Shown here: positions 11,280 to 21,387 of the stretch, in pieces
How the letters are laid out: each line of letters starts with the position of its first letter
Numbering within the stretch: position 1 is the first letter of the stretch
DNA from: Pseudeuparius sepicola
Lineage: Eukaryota > Arthropoda > Insecta > Coleoptera > Anthribidae
Direction: 5' to 3'
NCBI GenBank assembly: GCA_963920635.1
Contig: OY987298.1
Location: 22,849,647-22,913,646, forward strand
DNA: 64,000 bases
Position numbers and translations under genes: made by a program
Notes under the pieces: model-generated
What the model saw: only the letters and a program-made list of their open reading frames with translations
Databases searched by the model: none
What the model was told of the DNA's origin: nothing

Positions 11280-12700
11280 CAGGGTGATTCACGTAAGTGG
11301 TTCATTAGAAGTTTACGAGGAAGGAGTGCGAATTTTGATTTGAAATTTTGGTTACTTATATAACAGGTTGTAAACTTTCTTTCCAAAATATTTTCAACTT
11401 CCGATCACTTCCGGTTATACCGGAAGTGGATAGCAACTTTGTTAATTCAAATAGAACACCCTATATATTATTACACCGTTTGGTTCCCTATAAAATTCCA
11501 AATCTTTTTTCTGAATAAAATGCGTACCCTATTCCTAACTCTTTTCGAGATATTCGCAAATTTTTGATTTTTTTGAGTGTTGCAGCTATCGACCATAGTG
11601 ATGATAACTTTGAAATTTATGAATCTGGAAAACTGAAATTTTGAACTGCTGTAGGCGAAAGTCAACTTTATCAAATGGTCTGTATGCCATTTCAAAATAT
11701 TGTACGGGGTGTTCGGGAAAAAATTCCCAATATCAACATCGAAAAATTGAAAAATCTCATTTTTTTCAAATGGAACCCATATTTTTTTATTGCTCCATTG
11801 AAATGATTGTGAAAAGAAAGTTCAAAAAGATATAACACACTATATGTCTAATTTCTTTTCGTCAAAGTTGGTAAATGTAAATGCCTTTCATTAAAAACTC
11901 TAATTGTTCTTTCTAAAATTATTTTACACTCTCCATGAGTGTAAAACATATTCAAAATATCTTCGTTAGAATAGTTAATTTGAGCCATTCTTGTCAACAG
12001 TTAATATTTTATTGTTTGGAACACAATAAATGACAATCACAAATGAAAAATCCATGGCCGCCTATTAGAAAAGGTCCCTTGTTTCTTGATATGGAGCAGC
12101 AAAAATACGTATTTTGCGTAATAACGAAGCAACCGCTTCATTTAGACATATAGTGTGTTATATCTTTTTGAACTGCATTTCAATGGTGTAATAAAAAAAT
12201 ATGGGTTCCATTTAAAAAAAATGAGATTTTTCAATTTTTCGATGTTGATATTGGGTATTTTTTCCCGAACACCCTGTACAATATTTGGAAATGGCATACA
12301 GACCATTTAATAAAGTTGACTTTCGCCTACGACAGTCCAAACTTTCAGTTTTCCACATTCATAAATTTCAAAGTTATCATTACTATGGTCGAAGGCTGCA
12401 ACGCTCAAAAAAATCAAAAATTTGCGAATATCTCGAAAAGGGTTAGGAATAGGGTACACATTATATTCAGAAAAAGATTTGGAATTTAATAGAGAACCAA
12501 ATGGTGTAATAATATATAGGGTGTTCTATTTGAAATAACAAAGTTGCTATCCACTTCCGGTATAACCGGAATTGATCGGAAGTTGAAAATATTTTAGAAA
12601 GAAAGTTTACAACCTGTTATATAAGTAACCAAAATTTCAAATCAAAATTCGCACTCCTTCCTCTTAAACTTCTAATGAACCACTTACGTGAATCACCCTG
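11280..12700. mobile_element. Middle foldback of the nest (CAGGGTGATTCACGTAAGTG ends)
   Basis: A 1421-bp element with about 35-bp near-perfect inverted ends and arms about 420 bp long. It is preceded by TA at 11278-11279. The matching position on the right is CA (12701-12702), a probable one-base decay. It interrupts the right arm of the 10211 element between GACCTATGTTTA and GAGCAACCCAC. The arms include CTTCCGGTTATACCGGAAGT, itself a palindrome. Confidence 0.75.
11705..12276. mobile_element. Inner foldback of the nest at the axis of the middle one
   Basis: CGGGGTGTTCGGGAAAAAAT at 11705 pairs with TTTTTTCCCGAACACCCTG ending at 12276, each flanked by TA. The outside reads AAATATTG-TA on the left and TA-CAATATTT on the right, so the target TA was the exact centre of the middle element's palindrome. 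The arms share CACACTATATGTCTAA-type sequence. It is 572 bp and non-coding. Confidence 0.75.
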
Positions 12701-12773
12701 CATGAGCAACCCACTTATAATGATATTTTCTACAAAATCTCTAAGTGCTGATCAAAAAACCTGGGACACCCTA

Positions 12774-13635
12774 TATGAAGTGGCAAAATAAATAATGGAG
12801 CTGCTATCTGCAATTAATATATCAATAAGGACTTTTTTCTTCACTGGGTATAAAAAAAGTTTAGGTACATAACATCAATAATAATAATTGTGCCAATGGC
12901 TCCCCACACCTGACACTAACGTTCTGTAATAATTGGTGAATATTTCGATGCCCACCATTGGTATCTGGTCTAATATGATCGATGGTGTATATTTCATAGA
13001 GGAGCCTATTTTCCCCTCGTTGTCTAGAGATCCTAAAAACATTGCTACCCCTAGATCATAGCGAATGCATAGAGGCAATGTCAAATATTTTTACAGACCC
13101 TATATACCTTTCGTTAGTTCAAACCCGATGCTGCTAAACCCATATATCATTTGAATGTATCACATGCGCATTATTTGACCCAACAAAATAGTGGGCTGCA
13201 TCGCAGGTGGAGTTTAAGGCCCAAAGCCCTTAACCAACTTTACCTTTTGCTATAAATCCCCCAACTGAACACATTAAGCTACACGAGGTCTCTGCGCAAA
13301 ACCGAGCGAATAATCGAGGCTGATACAATTACTCAAAAGCTCAAAGGGTTCCGCTCCGCAGAATTAACACTTTCATGCAGTCTATGGTGGAAATGGTAAC
13401 TAGGGCGCAGAGAGTGAAAGGGAATTAGAAAAGAAGCGATGCGAAGCAGCGGCATACAAAAATATTTGGCTATGGAAATCGAAACAGAATTCGTATCAGC
13501 TACTGGTCATGAATGGTTACCGTACACCCTCTAACTTCTTCTAGTAACTGTAGAAGACGCCGAAGTCTCATACATCTCACCGATACTAACTACTAATAAT
13601 AATTGAAATAAACAACACCTAGCCGATGGAAACCG
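12774..13635. other. Intergenic; third CCACACCTGACAC motif
   Basis: Motif copy 3 (CCACACCTGACACT) is at 12904-12917. The rest has ordinary composition, somewhat less AT-rich around 13200-13500. No gene is recognised. Confidence 0.35.
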
Positions 13636-13637
13636 TA

Positions 13638-13708
13638 TCTCCGGTAGCTTAGTTGGTTAAGTGCCTACGGCTACAGTAGGAGTCCCAAATTCGAGTCCCG
13701 GCTGAAGT
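13638..13708 (+). tRNA. tRNA-like sequence, probably pseudogene or SINE head
   Basis: TAGCTTAGTTGG fits the pol III A box and ATTCGAGTCC fits the B box, about 45 bp apart. A five-pair anticodon-like stem CCTAC/GTAGG is present. However, loop position 33 is G rather than T, the T-stem pairs poorly, and the acceptor stem does not close. It is therefore more likely a decayed tRNA or a SINE head than a working tRNA. I assign no amino acid. Confidence 0.35.
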
Positions 13709-13789
13709 GCATTTTTTTCAATTGATATCATTTACCTGATATGCCACTAAAATATCCTTTATTATATATAATTACAAGCATTAAAATTC

Positions 13790-14050
13790 TTTCTTTGTTA
13801 ATAATTTATCTTTCATCTTATTTATTGAATTTTAACCATAAAAGTGTTCAATTTTGGTTATATACGTGAAATAGTTTGATGATGTTTTAATTTATTATTA
13901 GTATATTTGCATCAATTTAGTACTGGAAAATTTATTGTAAACAACTTTATATCATAAATGCTTGACGGTACATCAACTTTGCATCAAACAAAAATTAAAA
14001 AGCGTTAATCTCATTTTCTTTTAAAAATACATACGATTATTCTCATCGAT
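13790..14050. repeat. Diverged relative of the 18990-19960 foldback core
   Basis: This segment is similar to the complement of about 19440-19640. Shared landmarks are AATAGTTTGATGAT, GCATCAATTTAG, ACGGTACATCAACTTT and AAAGCGTTAAT. The ends are not recognisable, so it is an old, trimmed copy. Confidence 0.6.
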
Positions 14051-14310
14051 ATTTAGTAATAAAAACTTAACAGAATTATAAAGTTGGTGACATAAAATAG
14101 TTTTTATCAAGTTGCAAACTTTTAAAATTTTTACCTTAAACACTGAACAGCTTTTCCAGAACTTTTTTGACTGAAATTTATGGAAGTATAAAATGTAAAC
14201 TTGTCAAATTAAAGTGACATAACAAACAAGCGTCTTATTTTATTTTAAATATTAAATTCGTTGTAACAGACACATATGTTTTATTTTATAAAATATTTGC
14301 AGCAATGGTA

Positions 14311-14394
14311 TTTTTAACCGACTTCAAAAAAGGAGGAGGTTATCAATTCGGTTGTATTTTTTTTATGTTTGTTACCTCAGAACTCCGTCATTTA
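14311..14394 (+). repeat. Dispersed repeat with AACCGACTTCAAAAAAGGAG
   Basis: The run ACCGACTTCAAAAAAGGAGG followed by GTTATCAATTCGG is, from memory, a recurrent repeat sequence in Lepidoptera and some other insects. It leads directly into the tandem units that follow. I cannot confirm the family here. Confidence 0.4.
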
Positions 14395-14964
14395 TAAACC
14401 GATTTGAACAATTCTTTTTTAATTTGAAAGGGTACCTACAGAATGGTCCCATTTAAATTTGAAGAAAAATAGGGGATGAAATTTCATATTGAACCGATTT
14501 CGATGATTCTTTTTTTGGCCCCATTTAAATTTGAAGAAAAAATTCCACCCCTAAGGGTGGAAGAAATAGTGGATGAGATTTCATATTGGACCGATTTCGA
14601 TGATTATCTTTTTATTTGAAAGGGACTACTTTAGGAGTGGCCCCATTTAAATTTGAAAAAAAAATACCACCCCTAAGGGTGGAAAATAGAGGATGAAATT
14701 TCATATTGGACCGATTTCGGTGATTCTTTCTTTATTCGAAAGGGGATACCTTAGGTGTGGTATCATTTAAATTTAAAGAAAAAATTCCACCCCTAAGGGT
14801 AGATAAATAGGGGATGAAAGTTCTTATTGGAACGATTTGGATAATTCTTATTTTATTAGAAACGGGTTACCTTAGGGGTGGTCACATTTAAATTTGAAGA
14901 GAAAAATTTCAATCCTAAGGGTGGACAAATAGGGGATAGAATTTAATGTTGGACCGATTTCGCC
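14395..14964 (+). repeat. Tandem repeat, about five units of ~95-122 bp
   Basis: Each unit contains an ACCGATTTCGATGATTCTTT-like start, a GAAAGGG block, CCCATTTAAATTTGAAGAAA, CCACCCCTAAGGGTGG (a palindrome) and GGGGATGAAATTTCATATTG. Units start near 14395, 14488, 14587, 14705 and 14827. They are diverged from each other, so this is an old minisatellite-like array. No coding frame persists across units. Confidence 0.75.
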
Positions 14965-15052
14965 CTATAGATTTTTAGTCAAGTGTCGATTACTTGAAAC
15001 AGAGCTATGCAAAAATCTTTAAGATAGTGGAAGGCATATATTTATTACTATA

Positions 15053-15716
15053 CAGAGTGATTCAGTCATGATGTAAAAAATTTTAACCACGCAGTGGGGG
15101 AAGTCTACTAAAAAGGGAAATGCGAAATAATTTTTTTCTCGAAGTTTAAAACGAGGGGCAACTGAACCTTAGTACCGGAGAAACTCGACGCTTCTGCTTC
15201 AATGTCAACCGTCAATGTTGACACTGGAGAGGTATGTTGCCACATTTCCATATTTTTTTGTAGAAGGTGAAATTGAAGAAATAGGAAATACCTACCTTTC
15301 ATCTGTATTTTTGGTGTATTCAGTCTTGAGTCTAAAAAGGGCAAGGGTTATAACACTTCAAACTAAGAGTTCCCGAAACTCCTACACACCCACTAATTAC
15401 TGTTGATTGAAAAATCAAAAAGGTAATAAATTCACTTACACTATGCATACATTTTTTGAAATATCTGGGAAAAGGTTCAAAAAAGTATATTTACGATATG
15501 TATGTTGTGCAACTGGCAACTCCGCGTCCTGGGGTCGGTGGCCTCGACGCGCGAGCTTAACAGCTGATCTGGTGAACGTCGTTAACAAGGGGTTTTAATA
15601 CACTTCTGGAAATATTTTTTTTGTTGACTTTTGAATGTTTTTAATTTCGAATTCGTATTAAGCTATTTTTTCCCACCTGAGGTTAAATTTTTTTACATCA
15701 TGACTGAATCACCCTG
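15053..15716. mobile_element. TA-flanked MITE (CAGAGTGATTCAGTCATGATG ends)
   Basis: CAGAGTGATTCAGTCATGAT at 15053 pairs with ATCATGACTGAATCACCCTG ending at 15716, flanked by TA. The inverted ends run about 30 bp (through TTTTTTAACC). The interior is mostly unique and holds only short chance frames. The family resembles the CAGGGTGATTCACG element at 11280 in its first ten bases. Confidence 0.75.
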
Positions 15717-17222
15717 TATATTTGTTTATCCACTACTTTTCCTGCGAAACCCAAAACCATATTCCAAGCACTTAACTGACACTGTTTATAAGAAAAGATC
15801 GCCTTATCTTTATCAGGCCGTTAATATATTTATACTATTCGCCCTTCCTTGATGGAACGCAGTAAATCGTATTTCTAATTTTATTCCACCTCATCCTTTA
15901 CTCTGCAATCTACACTGGCCTTTGTAAGTCCTATATACCTTGCCATTTTTCAGTCGTCGCTATCAGTATTTGCCCGCCATCACTACCGCTTTCCTGGACT
16001 TTATTGTACCGATCCCAGGAGGCCTTAACCGTTCCTTTTCTTTGTTCACCTCTGACCTTATACTTTGTGTTGCTGGCGCGGAAAGTATTAAGATAAATCC
16101 GGTAACCCTGTTTGTAATGTGCGAGTTTATACTGTTGTGAAAAGGTACGAGATGAACATATCAGATTGCGAATGTATACATAAATCATGTTTGTGACATT
16201 TTCTGAGTCCTTGTAATGCACAACAGGTTTCGAGACAGTTGAAATCGTGAGAAACATATTATATTAAACAGGTTTGCCCTCCGTTTGTTTTGGGAATACG
16301 AAAATCTCACTTATAATAATAATAATAATAATTCTTACCCTCGCAATACTCTAACCTCAAGGTACCCCAGAAGCAACTGAATGCTTGTGCGGGGGAGGGG
16401 GGCAACTACTATTATTTTGTCTTCGTTGCCATTTGCGGCTAGGGCCGACTTTTCCCGATAGAACTAGGATAGCATTCGCTTAAGTACTACGGAAAACCCT
16501 AGAAAACCGTAGTAATCCCAGTGAGTGTAAGACAATAAAGGTAAAGGTAAAACATAAAGGTACTATAAGGAGCAATTCCATGAATCCACATTTCTGTCCA
16601 GCTCTCTTCGCCATCAGCGCTGTTTTTCTATAAAGACATGTGCATGCTCCTCAGATAGAGAGCGTTAGAACAAAAAATAAACAGGACCAACATTTTTTTC
16701 GAGTGATGCCAGGTTCTCCATTGTTTACAGAATTTCATGTCAAAATAAACAGATTAATAATAGGATTAAGTGAAGACACACCTCTGATAACATTAAATCA
16801 AATGTATGACACTTCAAATCGCCCAACATGTCGACGTCGCCGCATTCAATCTTTCTGCATAATTTGTATTGTTTACCCCAGTGTGTCATTTTCTCTGATC
16901 GTTTACTATTATATTATAAATTTATAAATATTTATTAGTATATTTAGGATATAGTGACTAGGACTGAGTATACAATGGGACGGAATAAGTGTGTGGTGTG
17001 AGGCCAAAGTGATATCAGCGTCCAGAGATATACTAATAAGTCCGGGCACTTGGCCTTGTGTAAACAAATGTTTCCCTCTTGCCCTCTCCCACTCCCCTCC
17101 TCCCGCCGTCATCGGAGTACCGGTCGATATCTTATAATATAAGAAAATAAGCTGTACACAGTGTAGCTAAGAGCGGTTTGTTCGCATTCTACCGGGTGCG
17201 CGCAAAATATTACCGACCGACC
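15717..17222. other. Intergenic, with an ATA microsatellite
   Basis: A (TAA)n run of seven units lies at 16312-16332, and a G-rich patch (GGGGGAGGGGGG) near 16390. A TATAATATAAGAAAAT patch near 17130 might serve as a promoter for the THAP exons. No gene is recognised otherwise. Confidence 0.4.
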
Positions 17223-17653
17223 ATGACTGTGTTAATTGTAGTGATGCCTACTAACGCTTTTTACTGCCGTGCGGATGGCTGTAAAACCAGTTCAAAAGAC
17301 TATATTACCTTTTTTCATTTCCTAAAAACCCTGAAAGGTTAGATTGAGTTTGAGGTCCTACCTACAAAAATTAAGACATTTTTATGTGACATTTGAATAC
17401 TTAGGTATTTTGAAGAATAATATAGATATGATATTAAAATATTGAAAATTTGAAGGTGCCAGCAATGGAAGAAAGCCTTAGGGTTCATCGGAGAACATAA
17501 ATTTGCGAATATTCCACCTGAAGTGGCATATAAACCTATAAGAATTTGCAAGGGACATTTTGATGGTCAGTCATTCACTTCGTCCGGAAAACGTTTAGTA
17601 AAAACTGCTGTTCCCTCGGCTGTCCCATTAAGAATATTTGCCAGAAGCTTATG
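17223..17653 (+). pseudogene. THAP zinc-finger domain gene, first two exons, frameshifted
   Basis: Exon 1 runs from an ATG at 17223 (a second in-frame ATG is at 17244) to 17337. Exon 2 runs from 17456 to about 17653. Together they encode a THAP (C2CH) DNA-binding domain. Visible parts are CRADGC (C-x4-C) in exon 1, QQWKKALGF starting exon 2, RICKGHF (C-x2-H) and TAVPSAVP, the AVP box ending the fold. The splice sites fit: AAAG|GTTAGA donor, TTTGAAG|G acceptor, and a likely further donor ATG|GTAAGA at 17654. A six-T run near 17310 puts the FPKNPER segment in another frame from CRADGC. One more T would restore the usual spacing, so this is either a real frameshift or a sequence error. THAP domains occur in P-element-type transposases and in host transcription factors. 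No later exon was recognised. Confidence 0.65.
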
Positions 17654-17878
17654 GTAAGACGCATTTTTGTGTAGGTACGTAATATTTTGTTCTGTATTGT
17701 TTATGTCAATTTAAATATCAAAATATTTACTACAGGTTGAAAAAGTAGATATCATTAGTTTAACTCTTTGTCGTTAAATATTTATTTGTTATTTATATTT
17801 TTGTCTGCTCTATGTTTTGTTAGGCTTTATTAAAAATGAACGTAAAACATAAAAAATTGCATTTTTATTCATGTTCCA

Positions 17879-18294
17879 ACCAAAGTCTACAGGTATACCT
17901 ACTAATTATGTAGATTCTGGTAATAGCTACCTTATATTTTAATTTAACTGTACCTACCAAAAACTAAGGGTACACTTACCTACACAAATAATGTTGTACC
18001 AAAGTCTACAAATAGGTATACTAATATTTGTAAACTTTGGTAAATAATAGAAAGTCGATATGAACCTACGCCCGTATAACTAGCTTGACGGGGATTTCGT
18101 TTAGTCGCCCTCGTAAATGGGAAGCGTGCGAGGTGATGCTGATTTACGACCGGTCGCAAAAAATTGTCGGCTTTTCCGAGAGGTCAAAGAAGTGAGCGGA
18201 CTTTAGTATTTCTAGACTTTGGTGATATTTCTCAGGCCATAACCAATCACAGGTAAACGTTGTACACACGTGCATAACGTTTGTTTACTTTGGT
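17879..18294. repeat. Cluster of ACCAAAGTCTACA hairpin motifs
   Basis: Direct copies start at 17879 and 17998. Inverted forms (TGTAGATTCTGGT, TGTAAACTTTGGT, TAGACTTTGGT, TGTTTACTTTGGT) lie at about 17909, 18028, 18213 and 18282. The first two direct/inverted pairs form two similar ~43-nt hairpins 119 bp apart. Confidence 0.55.
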
Positions 18295-18572
18295 AAATTT
18301 CCGTTTTTATGTTGGTTAACTACAAACGTGTGCATTTTGTTCCATTTCCTTGGTTATTTCTCTGAGGTATGTAGAGTCTGCCTCGACCTCGATACGAACC
18401 AAGGTCGATCGTAGATAGAAAACCATGCCGTCTAAATAGTTAGCAAATGCTCCGAACATCGCCGTATTATATTAGATCAGTGACTATATCGATTTAATTG
18501 TTCCTTACATTGTGAAGTTAACTTACTATGGTTTCACTTTTGATCATAATTATTTGACCAGAAGAGATTATT

Positions 18573-18875
18573 GAGGACACGTTTTGCCAGTTTTAACCCA
18601 AAAGCTTGATTTTTTCATTATGAAACAAGTGGGTACAGGTGCACTAAAATAAGACCGTAAGACCAAAAAGATAACCTCAAAAAAGTTAGGACAAAGAGCA
18701 CGATCCGAAAACAGTACAAGTGGTGCCCTCTGTGAAATACGTAGAAATTGATATTTTCAGCTTATTTTTCATCCTGAAAAACACAGCGGTGTTAAATTTC
18801 AGTGCAGTAGCTTGATTATTTTGTGACATATTGCCTTAATTCAAATTTAAAAAAACTGCAAGACCCTGTATCTTT
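18573..18875. repeat. Half copy of the 10211-type foldback core
   Basis: It matches one arm of the core found at 10940-11230 and at 48255-48600. Shared stretches are GACACGTTTTGCCA, AAGATAACCTCAAAAAAGTT, GTACAAGTGG-GCCCTCTGTGA and TACGTAGAAATTGA. Only one arm is present and no TA-flanked end is visible, so it is a remnant. Confidence 0.7.
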
Positions 18876-18989
18876 TCGACTTATTTCATAGGGTTTCGGA
18901 AAAGAAACAACCCAGTAAGTGTGACAAAGTAGAGACATGTGCCTCTTAGCTTCAACAAAGCAACTTTTTCCAGTAAACTTGCCTATATA

Positions 18990-19960
18990 CAGTGTCCTCC
19001 AAAAAGTTCGCAGCATAGGGGGAAATTCTTAATTAATGTTTTATTTTGAAATTTAATTTTGGGGTAATCTTTTGCTTGAAAAAAGATGAAAAATGACCAA
19101 CTCAAACGTGGTCATGTGACTTTCGTTATCTGTAAAAAATGACATTTAAAATATATATCGCCGAAAATGAGTTTATTTGTTAAAATATCAAAAAATTATG
19201 GTTGTTTCTTTTTCAATCCTACGTAAATGTACAAAATTTGAACGCTCTAGCACAGACCTATAAGCTATATTGGTCTGTGGCTCTAGTAAAAGATTTAGTT
19301 TTTTGCCAATTTTTAATAATTATTATAAAATTTCTGAAAATTTTAAAAACTTCTAACTTCGTAAAAACTTTTTTTATATCATTAGCTTTATCATTCTATT
19401 AACTTTTTATTATTAATTACCTATAAGAATAAGTATTTTTCAAAAGAAAATTATATTAACGCTTTAAAATTCTGTTACGTTTGCTCAAAAGTTGATGTAC
19501 CGTCTAGCATTTAGAGTATAAATTTAGTTACATTACGTTTTCCAGTTCTAAATTGATGCCAAAATAATAATAAATTAAATTATCATCAAACTATTTTACG
19601 TATCTAAGCAAAATTCTTGACTTTTATGGAAAAGAAATTTCATAAATTAATTATTAAAAATTGGCAAAAAAATAAATCTTTTATTAGAATGTTCAAATTT
19701 GGTAGGTACACTTATACAAAAAATTGAAAAAGAAACAACTTTTTCAAGTAAAACTTTTTGATATTTTAACAAATAAACCCGTTTTTTGCGATATATTTTT
19801 TAAATGTCATTTTTGACAGATAACGAAAGACACATGACCACGTTTGAGTGGGTCATTTTTCATCTTTTTTTAAGCAAAAGGTAACCCCAAAATTAAATTT
19901 TAAAAGAAAACATTAATTAAAAATTTCCTCCATATGCTGCGAACTTTTTGGAGGACACTG
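18990..19960. mobile_element. Full-length foldback MITE, Tc1/mariner-like ends
   Basis: CAGTGTCCTCCAAAAAGTTC at 18990 pairs with GAACTTTTTGGAGGACACTG ending at 19960, flanked by TA. The arms of roughly 450 bp are well matched (ACTCAAACGTGG, TTTCGTTATCTGT, AAATGACATTTAAAA). TA duplication with CAGTG ends suits a Tc1/mariner non-autonomous derivative, which is inference from the ends only. No transposase is present. Confidence 0.8.
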
Positions 19961-20683
19961 TAGATCATTCCAGGGTATAAATAGTGTATTAAACGAGAGT
20001 TGTAAATTGAATATTAAGCTCGACTGGAAACAACGCAACAACCTATTAGTGTGCAATTGCTTTACAACTAAAGTTGTACTATACTTTACCTATGATCACA
20101 TGATCATAATACAAATTGTTCACGTTATTTATATGTATTTAAAGTCGTATGATGATTATTAACACACTGTTTTCCTTTTTCAGGTAAGTTTTTATTACGT
20201 CCAAATTCCCTGGGAAATAAGTATGTAAGTATGAAATTTAATACTCTTTGTAAAGATATACAGGATGTTTATAGCGGATAAGAGTTAAATTATATTATTC
20301 ATCATGGAAAAATACTATCTTACTTCTTGCCACTCTTATTTCAAACACATAATACTTGATGCTTTTTTTTCGACATATACATTTGAAGATGCGTAAGTAT
20401 GTGCATTTTCTTGGCCGAGAAGTTTGTTTAAGTGCAGAGGCAACGTGGCGTTGCCTGAATCAGAAAGCCTTACGCATCGTATAATATAATACATGGTTCC
20501 TCCTCATCGACAATTTCATATTTTACTTTGAATTAAACTTTAAATAAACTATTGGTTTTTGAATAACGCCACCGATCTGCAAATATTAAAAAAGTAAAGC
20601 TTTGCCTGAGATTGGAACAAACGTCAAACAGTTTTGTAGACAGGCCCAATTAACAGTAGATATTAATTATTTCCTATATAATA
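19961..20683. other. Intergenic, nothing recognised
   Basis: Ordinary AT-rich sequence. A partial GATATACAGGATGTTTATAGCGG near 20255 resembles a MITE end but has no partner. Confidence 0.35.
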
Positions 20684-21387
20684 CAATGTGTCCCAATTTG
20701 ATACTGGACACCTCAGGAATATATGAAGGGCAAGGGAAACAAATGGTTTCTATTTTTTTGTGAGAGTATCTCTTAGGCGGTGGTATTTGGATGGGGTAAT
20801 TATTTCGTGGCCTGCTATGATTGTTTAAAATAGCAAATTTTCGAGAAACCTTATTAGGGATTTTTTTACGACAAAATGTTATTGAGAAAACCTGAAAAAC
20901 TGAGTAGACATGCAAAATTGCAATAGTCTAGGCCTACTTTGATTTTTAGCTTTTTTGCCTTTTTCTCCCACTTTTTTTCTTATAAAAATGTGTCCTTTCT
21001 GGAGCTTTCACGTCAAAATATTATTAAGTAAACTTGTTCATAGTGAAAAAATAAAATTTTGTCGTGAAAGCTCCAGAAAGGACACTTTAAGAAAAAAGTG
21101 GGAGATAAATCTACAAATCAAAGTAGGTCTAGACTTTTGAAATTTTACGAATACACTCAGTTTTTCATCCTGAACAAGTTTCCTTAATAATATTTTGTCC
21201 TAAACGGAGTTTCTTGAAAATTTGCTACTTTAAAAAATCATAGCAGGCCATGAAATAATACGCCATCCAAATACTACCGCCTATGAGATACTCTCCCTTG
21301 AGACTACCATTAAAAAAATAGTGACCATTTGTTTCCCTTGCCGTTCATATATTTCTGAGGTGTCTAGTATCAAATTGGGACACACTG
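20684..21387. mobile_element. TA-flanked foldback MITE (CAATGTGTCCCAATTTGATA ends)
   Basis: CAATGTGTCCCAATTTGATA at 20684 pairs with TATCAAATTGGGACACACTG ending at 21387, flanked by TA. The arms converge on a central hairpin in which CCTTTCTGGAGCTTTCACG (about 20994) meets CGTGAAAGCTCCAGAAAGG (about 21062). It is 704 bp and non-coding. Confidence 0.8.

Larger units (their letters stand above)
10211..12773. mobile_element. Outer foldback of a three-level nest (CAGGGTGTCCCAGG ends)
   Basis: The left end CAGGGTGTCCCAGGTTTTTT pairs with AAAAAACCTGGGACACCCT at the right, flanked by TA at 10209-10210 and 12774-12775. The arms share a core (about 10320-10680 and 10940-11230) containing AATTGAC, CCCAAAACACCTGTTAAC and GAGGTTATCTTTTTGG-type stretches in mirror order. 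A second complete element occupies 11280-12700 within the right arm. Related cores occur at 18573-18875 and 47600-48640. No coding function is seen. Confidence 0.75.

Noticed and set aside
15931..16257. 108-codon minus-strand open frame
   Set aside because: An overlapping plus-strand frame and no motif. Not supported.
16312..16332. TAA run considered as a SINE tail
   Set aside because: No SINE body upstream. Simple microsatellite.
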